64,000 bases of DNA from Tritrichomonas musculus (Eukaryota > Parabasalia > Tritrichomonadida > Tritrichomonadidae), in the NCBI GenBank assembly GCA_039105265.1, contig JAPFFF010000019.1:2326501-2390500 (forward strand), given 5' to 3'. Below the pieces are notes generated by a model that saw nothing but the letters and a program-made list of their open reading frames with translations, was not told the origin of the DNA and ran no database searches. Of the stretch, positions 26,646 to 34,633 are shown one piece after another (position 1 is the first letter of the stretch; each line of letters begins with the position of its first letter). The position numbers and the translations under genes were made by a program.

Positions 26646-27002
26646 TCATTTGGAGTCCTTGGGAAAAAAACGATTTTGTTCGTCTTCGTCTTCTTGATCT
26701 TTTTCTCTTTCTTCGTCTGGAGGAAGCAAATTCATTATTGCTTGGCAAGCTTGCTGGAGAGAATTCATTTTTTCTCGGCAGCGATCGCGAGATGTTTCTT
26801 CTCTTTTGATCCATTGAGGAGAGCATTGCAAATTGATTTTGTCAAGAGGACTCAATAATTCAGGATCAGTATTCTTGAGATCTTCAAGTTCTTTTTCGTA
26901 TTTCTTGACGAAATATTGATGGTGTTGCCAGTTTGCAAACTCATGAAGGAACTGAGAATGGAGTTCAGTAAGGATTCTTGCATATTCGGATGCTGTTGTC
27001 AT
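26646..27002 (-). CDS. Small helical protein with charged end
   Basis: 118 residues: aromatic helix start (ILTELHSQFLHEFANWQHHQ), a middle with NTDPELLSPLDKINLQCSP, then charged helix ending in an E/D-rich, K/R-rich tail. It is preceded by promoter block copy 3 (27010-27243). Function unknown. Confidence 0.6.
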   Translation of the reverse strand: MTTASEYARILTELHSQFLHEFANWQHHQYFVKKYEKELEDLKNTDPELLSPLDKINLQCSPQWIKREETSRDRCREKMNSLQQACQAIMNLLPPDEEREKDQEDEDEQNRFFPKDSK

Positions 27003-27009
27003 GTTCCGG

Positions 27010-27243
27010 GAAAGAATAAAAATGAAGTGATGATGCGATGATGTGGCCTGGTAGGATTTTGCCCACTTTTTGAGAGGCAGAAATTCTTACTTTTTTGACA
27101 ACTTACCGGGGGGCTAGAAACGAACTTTTTGAGAAGGCAGAAATTCTTACTTTTTTGCCACCTACCGCAAGCGTAGCGCGAACTTTTTGTGAAGGCAGAA
27201 ATTCTTACTTTTTTGCCGGCCAAAATTTTTGTGACCCGTCAAG
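27010..27243 (-). promoter_or_regulatory. Repeat-rich promoter block, copy 3 (reverse)
   Basis: Minus-strand copy of the block seen before 17202 and 18393: three GGCAAAAAAGTAAGAATT phrases (plus-strand ends near 27099, 27163 and 27216), TCTAGCCCCCCGGTAA and AAAAGTGGGCAAAATCC, with doubled TCATCACTTCA initiators near 27020-27032. At its far end a CTTGACGGGTCAC motif (27231-27243) lies near the divergent gene at 27304. Confidence 0.7.
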
Positions 27244-27303
27244 TTGTTTGTCTCTTTCTTGAGTCAACAAAGACTTCACTTTTATTTTTTGTTTTCCAAA
27301 AAA

Positions 27304-27966
27304 ATGTCTGCACAAAAGATTCCTACTGCACAAAAGATTCCTACTGATGAGGATGAAGAAGAAAATATTGAAAACTTTGACGGAGAGGAGCCCATTTGTT
27401 TTGTCATTCCAAAGTTAATTGTAGAACCAATGATAGATCTTTCCAATCGACTTGCCAATTTCAAAAAGGAAATCGACGTCATGTATACGAATTTGAACCA
27501 AATTCTGAAAGACGCTGAAGAAGGACAAGAAGGTTTGATGCGCCAATTCCAATATGAATCGGAGCAGTTTTCGAAATTACAAGAACTATATTCAAAACTC
27601 AGAAATAGTGAAAAAAATCAATATATGATTTTAGTTAGGACGGAAATTCATCCTCTCGATCAAGTTGAAGTCTTTATTGCATCACCAAAAATGCATTCTT
27701 TCCAATCACATCAAGCAGGAAGATACTCAAAAAAATTTGTTATCAAAGAGAAATATGTGTCGGCTGCCTTATATCCGAAAATCCAAGCGGAACTCAAGTC
27801 CTGCTCATTCGTCAACAGCTGGAATGATAGGTCAAAATCTTTTTGGTGCCAAAAAGATCGTCTCGAAGATGTCATGACCATTATCAGATATAATATTGCC
27901 GAATTCCGAATTCGCGATCAATCGAGATGTTATTTAGATCTCCGAAAGAGCTCAGGAGAGCAATAA
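27304..27966 (+). CDS. Unknown protein with acidic repeat start
   Basis: 220 residues from the ATG at 27304. The first 16 residues contain a doubled AQKIPT, then an acidic patch (DEDEEENIENFDGEE), a coiled coil (about 50-115; NLNQILKDAEEGQEGLM) and a compact C-terminal half (about 120-220; MILVRTEIHPLDQVEVFIAS, CSFVNSWNDRSKSFWC) that looks like a real mixed fold. TTCACTTTTATT initiator 24 bases before the ATG. Family not recognised. Confidence 0.6.
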   Translation: MSAQKIPTAQKIPTDEDEEENIENFDGEEPICFVIPKLIVEPMIDLSNRLANFKKEIDVMYTNLNQILKDAEEGQEGLMRQFQYESEQFSKLQELYSKLRNSEKNQYMILVRTEIHPLDQVEVFIASPKMHSFQSHQAGRYSKKFVIKEKYVSAALYPKIQAELKSCSFVNSWNDRSKSFWCQKDRLEDVMTIIRYNIAEFRIRDQSRCYLDLRKSSGEQ

Positions 27967-28197
27967 AGTTTCTAATAAAAAGCCTAATTTTTCTAATTCT
28001 TTTATCATCATCGCTTCAAACAAATTTAAAAAAGTTGAGTCATTTTCAATGTAGTCCATGAATGAATTCTCCAAAAAAGGTTCGGCTAAAATTTGTAATT
28101 CGGCGACAATTTCCTCTTTTTTTTGTTCATCATTGGTCAATCTCCAATCTTGGAGGTCTTCGAAGATTTTGCTGATTTTAGAAATTTTTGAAGACAT
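27952..28197 (-). CDS. Small acidic helical protein (3 of 3)
   Basis: 81 residues. FEDLQDWRLTNDEQKKEEIV, then FLENSFMDYIENDSTFLNLF, aligns by pattern with the YFSTTDEEEK and FIQECLLDPNEETFMENI segments of 15641-15868. It overlaps the convergent 27304 gene by 15 bases. Distant third member of this family; the alignment is by eye. Confidence 0.5.
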   Translation of the reverse strand: MSSKISKISKIFEDLQDWRLTNDEQKKEEIVAELQILAEPFLENSFMDYIENDSTFLNLFEAMMIKELEKLGFLLETLLLS

Positions 28198-28232
28198 TTG
28201 AAATAAAATTAAAAATAATAAAAAAATTAAGT

Positions 28233-30059
28233 TTATTGATTCTTCTTAAGACGATAATACTTTGTGCCTTGAAAATCAAGGATATCACAAAAGACTGATA
28301 CTATGATTTCGAAATTTTGAATATCCTTTGCTTTATAACCATTTTTCGGACACCATTTTCGATATGCTTCATAAGAAGTACTAGCTTGATATCCTCCTTC
28401 GAATTTTGATTTCCGAGATTGAACAAAGAGAGATATTGGATTTCTTGAATAATCAAGAATTCTTTTTTTAGCTTTTGTCATTGGAAGATTTCGCCTTTCC
28501 CATCTTGAGATATCATTTCGTAAGAAATAAGATAGCAAATGAGAATAAAATTCTTCAGTGAAGGATGACTTTAAATCTCGAAAATATTCTAAATTATTCA
28601 CTTTTGCAGATGATACTTCGGAAACAACAAATCGACGATCTCCTTCTTGAATCAATACAGGAGCAATATTATTTGAGACAAAGATGAAATTTGCATAAAT
28701 TTGGACCGACTGAGTATTTTGATATCTTTTTGTTATTTCTTGAATATTGTCTGTGATAAGAGTTTTGATTTTTTCGAAATCACTTTTCTTGTTTTCAACA
28801 AAAGAATTTGTCTCATTACAGATGATTAATTTTTTGTTCAAAATAGTATCGTTAAAATTCCCCGAAACAGCTTGTATGGATGTATTTTTCCTGGCAAAAT
28901 CACCTAATAATTCACAAATCACATTCGTGAAAGTTGTCTTTCCTGAACCATGAGGACCTATCAAAATTAATGCAGTTTCAGTTTGTTCATTCGGCTTTTG
29001 AAAAACAAAAGATAACCAATTTATGATATAAATAGCCAATTGAGAATCTCCTGAACAAATTATTTGATGAATATGATCAATGAAAGGTTGAATAAGAGGC
29101 TGAGATATTGACGAAACAAGAGGATAATCATATCCTTGAAATATTGAAAAAATGTCTGGGTCAGGAGATAAGAAACAAATCGATTTATACAAAAAATAAT
29201 TTGGATTCATCCCTGCCGAATAAATAGAATATCCTGTCAATGATGCAAAAAATTTTATGGATTTGAGTTTTTCAACAAATTCTGATTTTGTAAAATATTG
29301 AATTTGGGGCTTTCTTGAACCTTCAGTATACATTTTCAAAATATATGGCTTTTTTTGTCGAGATTCAATTTGAGCAGCGACTCTTTTGAGATCTGAAATA
29401 AATTCCCCAACCCTTATTCCAGTCCCTGTTGATTTGATATAATTTTTCTTTCGAAGATCAGAGAATGAAAAAATATCTTTCCCTTCTATTTTGCACAAAG
29501 GATTAACTGTATTATTGCAATATTGTTCTAAAATATAATTTTTTTGAGGAACAGATAAATGATTAATAATTTTGAAGAACCAAATATTATTTCGTTGAGA
29601 TTTTCGATTTGATTGAGAGAATGCAGAATCGATAAATTCTGAATTTTGAGCATTAAACCATTCTAATAAAATAGGTTTTAAAACAGAATGTTTATATGGA
29701 CCATTCAAAGAATATTTCAAAATTTTATTGAAATTCTCTGTTGTTGGTAAGAAAAGATTAAATAAATTGATTATATCAGAAGGAGGAATAAGAATCAAAT
29801 CTTTTCTTATTTCAAGATCATTTTCAGAAATTTCTGGTACAAAATAATTTGGGAAAATATTTTGTTTAACTTTATTTTGTTCCAAATTTTCTTCTTCCTC
29901 ATCAGCAATAAAAGGATTTGCATTTTCATTATTTTCTTCTTCTTCTTCAAGATATTGTTGAGATGTTGAAGTTGTTTGAGAAAATCTAATTTGTAAAAAA
30001 TTTCTCGGTACTGATTCGATCGTACCATTTTGAGCTTCGATATATATCGGAGAAGACAT
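28233..30059 (-). CDS. Second SF3 helicase, without primase
   Basis: 608 residues from the ATG at 30059, which follows a TCATTTTTATTTA initiator and the M promoter motif; an ATG at 30146 lies inside the divergent promoter and is less likely. The N-terminal 90 residues are acidic and unlike the primase. Then the D5-type linker IRVGEFISDLKRV (about 220-232), Walker A IGPHGSGKTTFTN (about 385-397), Walker B KLIICNETNS, motif C NFIFVSNNI and a winged-helix-like end (YRKWCPKNGYKA). Paralogue of 22365-24695; perhaps a loader or a specialised copy. Confidence 0.88.
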   Translation of the reverse strand: MSSPIYIEAQNGTIESVPRNFLQIRFSQTTSTSQQYLEEEEENNENANPFIADEEEENLEQNKVKQNIFPNYFVPEISENDLEIRKDLILIPPSDIINLFNLFLPTTENFNKILKYSLNGPYKHSVLKPILLEWFNAQNSEFIDSAFSQSNRKSQRNNIWFFKIINHLSVPQKNYILEQYCNNTVNPLCKIEGKDIFSFSDLRKKNYIKSTGTGIRVGEFISDLKRVAAQIESRQKKPYILKMYTEGSRKPQIQYFTKSEFVEKLKSIKFFASLTGYSIYSAGMNPNYFLYKSICFLSPDPDIFSIFQGYDYPLVSSISQPLIQPFIDHIHQIICSGDSQLAIYIINWLSFVFQKPNEQTETALILIGPHGSGKTTFTNVICELLGDFARKNTSIQAVSGNFNDTILNKKLIICNETNSFVENKKSDFEKIKTLITDNIQEITKRYQNTQSVQIYANFIFVSNNIAPVLIQEGDRRFVVSEVSSAKVNNLEYFRDLKSSFTEEFYSHLLSYFLRNDISRWERRNLPMTKAKKRILDYSRNPISLFVQSRKSKFEGGYQASTSYEAYRKWCPKNGYKAKDIQNFEIIVSVFCDILDFQGTKYYRLKKNQ

Positions 30060-30083
30060 TAAATAAAAATGATATGATATTGT

Positions 30084-30139
30084 ATCATCGTCAAGTACCT
30101 TTTGGTAAAAGGTGAAGTGAAAAAATTTTTGAGAACTTG
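30084..30139. promoter_or_regulatory. Divergent promoter between the second helicase and 30155 gene
   Basis: Minus-strand CTTGACGATGATACA (30081-30095) faces the helicase gene; plus-strand CTTGACTTCATTTT at 30136 faces the gene at 30155 and includes an initiator. TTCACTTCACC on the minus strand near 30110-30120 adds another possible start. Confidence 0.55.
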
Positions 30140-30154
30140 ACTTCATTTTTATAC

Positions 30155-31066
30155 ATGTTGGAAAGCCAACCTTGCAGCCAAAAAATTAGGCAAAATTTTT
30201 CTCAAGATTTTGGGAATCGTTTAAGTCAAGCAAATCTTGATTGGATGGAGGAAGAAGACGAAGAAGAAGAAAATCCAATACCAAATACTCAACAAATGAG
30301 AAAAGAATTAATTTCTGCCGGAATTATTTTACCAAGCTCTCAAGAATTTACAAGTTCTCAAGATGATCAAATCAGATCAAATTTAACAAGTTCTTTTGAC
30401 GCAGTTGTATCTCCACAAACTTTATTGAAAGTTCAAGATATTACAGATCAATTATCAACTTTCAAGATACGACCATCTCAAGAAATGCGAGAATTACCAC
30501 CTCTCCCAGAAGAATGTTCGACTCAAAGAGATGATGAATATTTTGCTAGTCAAACTCCTTATGACTATAATTATGCTCCTTTAGAGAATCAACATATTAC
30601 CCCAATGATTCAAGTTTCGATAAATCCTCAAACAAATTATGATGTTGATCAAGAAGATCTTTCGAAAAAAAGAAATGTTCAAGATTGTCGAAAAACAACA
30701 AAATTAGCTCAAGATGAACATTTGATAAAAAGACGAGAAAAAAGAAAAAATCAAAAAAGATGGATGATCGAAACAGATTTTGTTCCAGAAATTCGGAAGC
30801 CAAGAGAACCTCAGACACAATATCAACGAAAGAAAAAGTTTCGAGAAATGAATCAAAATTTTGGTTCTTTTGTCTCTACAATCTCTCCTGATGATTTAGA
30901 AGTTGGAATGACTATGACAGAAATAAGAAGAAAACTCGAGAATTATTTTGATATAGATATCACAAATAATGGAATTGGCAAATTATCAAATTTTCATGAC
31001 TATTTTGATCGTCGTAAGAAAAGGTTTGGTGAAAAGTTCGTTTATATTTATTACAAAAGAACTTGA
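30155..31066 (+). CDS. Unknown protein with C-terminal winged-helix-like domain
   Basis: 303 residues from the ATG at 30155. The first 190 residues look disordered (EEEDEEEE, many S, Q, P); a basic patch (KRREKRKNQKR) leads to a C-terminal domain (about 235-303; MTMTEIRRKLENYFDIDI, then NFHDYFDRRKKRF and KFVYIYYKRT) that resembles the winged helix at the end of the neighbouring SF3 helicase. It may be a DNA-binding regulator or helicase partner. The last codons overlap a CTTGACGGACAA motif at 31061. Confidence 0.55.
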   Translation: MLESQPCSQKIRQNFSQDFGNRLSQANLDWMEEEDEEEENPIPNTQQMRKELISAGIILPSSQEFTSSQDDQIRSNLTSSFDAVVSPQTLLKVQDITDQLSTFKIRPSQEMRELPPLPEECSTQRDDEYFASQTPYDYNYAPLENQHITPMIQVSINPQTNYDVDQEDLSKKRNVQDCRKTTKLAQDEHLIKRREKRKNQKRWMIETDFVPEIRKPREPQTQYQRKKKFREMNQNFGSFVSTISPDDLEVGMTMTEIRRKLENYFDIDITNNGIGKLSNFHDYFDRRKKRFGEKFVYIYYKRT

Positions 31067-31118
31067 CGGACAATAAACGTTTTTTTTTCATATCATTTGT
31101 CTTATTTTTTTAAATTTG

Positions 31119-31208
31119 AGAGAGTATTCAAATTTTTTTTTTCTGAAGTCTTTTTCAAAATAGAATTTTGAGATATTTCACAAAAAGTTTGAGGTCAAAA
31201 AATGTTTT
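31119..31208. repeat. 85-bp direct repeat, left copy (right copy 37690-37775)
   Basis: GAGAGTATTCAAATTTTTTT followed by TCTGAAGTCTTTTTCAAA, TAGAATTTTGAGATATTTCA and CAAAAAGTTTGAGGTCAAAA occurs on both sides of element S in the same orientation. Because the S target duplication shows that the flanks were once joined, these repeats were about 400 bases apart in the empty site. They belong to element M, not to S. Confidence 0.75.
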
Positions 31209-31236
31209 TTTTTTTTTCAAAAAAAAATTGAAATAT

Positions 31237-31326
31237 CTTAGAGCGCCACAAAGTATATATTTGAGCGCCACAAAGTATACTTAGAGCGCCACAAAGATGT
31301 CTTAGAGCGCCACAAAGACTACCTGA
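31237..31326. repeat. AGCGCCACAAAG iteron array, left half (right half 37558-37620)
   Basis: Four units of about 20 bases (cores CTTAGAGCGCCACAAAG and relatives) lie left of element S, and three more (CCTGAAGCGCCACAAAG, a GGGTCACAAAG variant, TTAGAGCGCCACAAAG) right of it. Element S landed inside this array. A direct-repeat array in a convergent intergenic region could be a replication origin or a binding array; nothing shows which. Confidence 0.75.
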
Positions 31327-31558
31327 AGTAGTATATACGAGTCGGTTTCCGCTGGGGCTGGCACCCCACGCGTCAACACGAACTCGTCATAAAAGAAAAA
31401 GAAAAAAAAAGAAAAGAAAAGAAAAAGAAAAAAAGAAAAGAAAAGAAAAAAATATTCTTGTTCTCACTACTGCTCCCCATCAATGAAACGGCACAGGTAC
31501 CCCACCCCACAACCGCCCATCTATGAAACGGCACAGGTACCAGCCCCGAGAATCTCGT
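31327..31558 (+). repeat. Element S left terminal inverted repeat
   Basis: About 232 bases, inverse of 37326-37557 with one or very few differences. Parts in order: unique end, TTTCCGCTGGGGCTGGCACC, an A/G-only tract of about 65 bases (31389-31451), then two copies of ATGAAACGGCACAGGTACC. Polinton ends also often hold simple repeats. Confidence 0.9.
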
Positions 31559-31704
31559 ACCTACTACAACAAAAATTAAAATAAAAGAAGTTAGATTTTA
31601 CTAAGTAGTTCTTCTATATGAGGTAGTTCAGCATTAGTTTGAACACCTACATCCCAAAGGTCTTCAGTTTGAACACCTATCTCTTTATATTCATAGGGAA
31701 TAAA
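31559..31704. other. Leader of the first element S gene
   Basis: A short non-coding stretch with two copies of AGTTTGAACACCTA (31636-31649 and 31668-31681). With the repeats and the terminal repeat to the left, the whole gap 31067-31704 is explained. The frame of the next gene is open here but has no ATG. Confidence 0.5.
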
Positions 31705-34614
31705 ATGACACTCTGTCACTATAAGATATCATACATGAACACAAATGACGGTGCGCCTGCTTTAACAATCAAACATAACGAAAGAATTGGTAGATGGATA
31801 AAAGGAACAATAAAGGAAGATTTAACTGATGATGATAATTATGCTCATATCTTGAAAGATTATCTTACCAATTGGAGGGTTGTTAAGAAAGATGGAACCA
31901 TACTAAGTGAAGGAATAACTGCAACTTTTGATTCAAGTGGTTCAGGTACTTTAACTCAAGATGGATATAAATATGAACAAGCTAGAATGTATGTTGATGC
32001 GCCAAGTGGATTAAATGCAGATGATGGATTATATGTTTATGCTGACCTAAATATTAATGGAAATATAACTGAATTAAAATGGGATTGTCATCCTACTCAT
32101 TGTATTAATTCAGGTGTTATGCATACCTATGGGTCAAATCCTTGTCTCGAATCATTTAATTATCATCGAGAAAAAAGGCATTCCATTAAAATCATTGAAG
32201 GATTTAATCATAAGAACATTCGAATATATATAGAGAAAGAATTATTTGATTTTGATGTGAAAGTTAATCCATTCGATATAATTATTCAACAACAATTTTA
32301 TGAAGTAGAGCCAGACCCAAGAAAATGCACTACCATATCGACAGATTATAATATTTATTCATCAAAGATTATATGGGCTGATAATATCATGACTATGCGT
32401 CGAGATTTAAATGTTGTTGGTGGAATCACAGATATATTAGCCTATGATTATGCTTTATTGAAACAGACAGTTGATAATCTAGTTGAACAAATGAGAATTC
32501 AAGCCATGTATAATGAATATACTGATAGTATTAAACAAGGTGTAGCAGTTGCGAATAGTATATTAAATATTTTAGCATCAACAGTTTGTATTGCAAGTGC
32601 CCTTTCAACATTAAATATGTCCAATAACTCTGTAACTATTAATACATATCAAACAAGACCTTTCCCAGCAGGTCCAGGAGGAAATGGTGGAGGAGGTGGT
32701 GGTGGTGGTGGTGGTTATCCAGGTGATGGAGGTAGTGACTTTCAAGGTAAGTTTTTGGTGAATGTTGATTTGAAGGCTGATAAGATGACTATGGAAAGAT
32801 TTTTACCAATAACAACAACTGTTCAAAATCCTGTTGCTGGAGCTATTTCAACATTCTCAGCTACACAGGTTGTCCTTTCGACAACACATGCACTGACTCA
32901 GTTAGGAAATGCTATTGCTACACTTGGTTCGAATGTCTTACACTTCTTTAGGAATAGACCAGATACAAATGGAACTGAAACATTAAATATTAATTCATCC
33001 TCGATTACAATAACTGATAATGATACTGATAATGCAACAAATACTATCACAACCACTGAGCAATCATTAGAGAGAACTCATAGAGAAGTACAGCCACAGG
33101 TTGTTACAGATGAAACAGATGAGATTCGAACAGATATAACTGTACCACAGACTACAATGACAAATACAGCTTCAACTACGATTGCACTTAGGAATCAAGT
33201 TCCTGTTATCGATATATCTGGAATCCAGTATACCTTAGAAGATATTGCAGATATGACAAGAGAAGAACGAAATGCATTAGTTGCTAGTCATCCTGATATC
33301 TTACGTATCCAATATCATGGAAGAGAGTGGTTTAATGTGTATGATTTGTTTTATAATGACCAACTCATTATCCATAATAATGTATTTCAACGAAGGACTC
33401 TAATAAGACCAGCTGATATTGAGATGACAGATAGAATACATAGAGCTACTGATAATAATTGGTCAATAGAATGGGAAGGAACAACATACACAGCGAGAGA
33501 TATTGAACAATTATCTATGCAAGACAGATTAAATTTACCATTTGTACAAAATGGAGATATTGGATTAGAACCTTACTTGAATGACCAAACAATGGAAGCA
33601 TGGATAAATATTATTGATCATAGAGGAGAGACTATTGATCCAATTGTTGCTACTATTGATTATTCAGCACCAACTACAGCAAATATTAGTGGAGGTCAAG
33701 TACGATTTGTTGGAATAAATTCACAGATAGAAGTCAATGCAAATGGAGTTAGATATCAACATTATGACCTTGTTGCCACAACAGATACTTGGACAGTACC
33801 AGGAACAACACCAGCAATAACAGCAAGAATGATAGAACAAATGAGTGATGAACAAAGAGGAGAACTAATGGATAATATTTATTCTCATGGTAATCTTTTA
33901 GCTTTTAATGACACATTAGATGAAACAACTGGTGAAGAAATAACACAAGTACTATATAATGGAAATGTAGTTGCTACAATAGATAGAAGAAGACTACATG
34001 TAATTAATATTGTGAATGGAGTGATAGAAATGTACCAACAAGATGGTGTTATAAGTGCAACTACCCAGGTTATTATGGGAGCAGTAGGTTATGTTGCTAG
34101 AAGGTTCTTACATGGTCAATGGCAGTTTGTTAGACATCATCCTGGTGATGCAGCAGCTATAGCAGGAGTAGCAGCAGAAGCATATGTAGCAAATAGAATA
34201 GGATTATTTAATATTCCAAGTTGGTTCCGTCGTAATGATAACCCAGAGACATTAGCAGAGGAAGATGTATTAGAAAAGATTCTTGCATGGGCATATCATG
34301 AAGAAACAGATGATGAACCTGAACTTGAAATAACAATGAAGGATGCTGATAAGATGATGGTTTCATTTGATACATGTATTAATATTGCAAAGACATATCG
34401 CGATACTTTAAAGGGTACAATAGCATTCATGTGCGAGAAAATCAAAGAGCTTGAAAATAAGTCAAGTACAAAACATCCATTAGAAGATATAGATATGACT
34501 GCTTATATTACTAAAGTAGAAGTGAAGGAAATGATAGACCAGAAGGATGCATATATTGATACTCTTGAGGCAAGACTTGCAGCACTTGAAGCTAAATGTG
34601 CTAACATCGAATGA
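31705..34614 (+). CDS. Fibre/spike-like protein 1 of element S
   Basis: 969 residues from the ATG at 31705 (a second ATG at 31735 is possible). N-terminal strand-rich part (1-210), then NPFDIIIQQQFYEV and a fibre-type segment (YSSKIIWADNIMTMRRDL), a hydrophobic helix (ILNILASTVCIASAL, about 290-305), a glycine run (about 330-340), Thr/Asn-rich repeats, several aromatic modules with related D-I-x-x-M-x-x-E-x-R phrases, and a C-terminal coiled coil (DTLEARLAALEAKC). It shares the central block with the next gene. Likely a trimeric attachment protein; exact role inferred. Confidence 0.7.
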   Translation: MTLCHYKISYMNTNDGAPALTIKHNERIGRWIKGTIKEDLTDDDNYAHILKDYLTNWRVVKKDGTILSEGITATFDSSGSGTLTQDGYKYEQARMYVDAPSGLNADDGLYVYADLNINGNITELKWDCHPTHCINSGVMHTYGSNPCLESFNYHREKRHSIKIIEGFNHKNIRIYIEKELFDFDVKVNPFDIIIQQQFYEVEPDPRKCTTISTDYNIYSSKIIWADNIMTMRRDLNVVGGITDILAYDYALLKQTVDNLVEQMRIQAMYNEYTDSIKQGVAVANSILNILASTVCIASALSTLNMSNNSVTINTYQTRPFPAGPGGNGGGGGGGGGGYPGDGGSDFQGKFLVNVDLKADKMTMERFLPITTTVQNPVAGAISTFSATQVVLSTTHALTQLGNAIATLGSNVLHFFRNRPDTNGTETLNINSSSITITDNDTDNATNTITTTEQSLERTHREVQPQVVTDETDEIRTDITVPQTTMTNTASTTIALRNQVPVIDISGIQYTLEDIADMTREERNALVASHPDILRIQYHGREWFNVYDLFYNDQLIIHNNVFQRRTLIRPADIEMTDRIHRATDNNWSIEWEGTTYTARDIEQLSMQDRLNLPFVQNGDIGLEPYLNDQTMEAWINIIDHRGETIDPIVATIDYSAPTTANISGGQVRFVGINSQIEVNANGVRYQHYDLVATTDTWTVPGTTPAITARMIEQMSDEQRGELMDNIYSHGNLLAFNDTLDETTGEEITQVLYNGNVVATIDRRRLHVINIVNGVIEMYQQDGVISATTQVIMGAVGYVARRFLHGQWQFVRHHPGDAAAIAGVAAEAYVANRIGLFNIPSWFRRNDNPETLAEEDVLEKILAWAYHEETDDEPELEITMKDADKMMVSFDTCINIAKTYRDTLKGTIAFMCEKIKELENKSSTKHPLEDIDMTAYITKVEVKEMIDQKDAYIDTLEARLAALEAKCANIE

Positions 34615-34633
34615 GAAGTTTTATTTAACTAAA

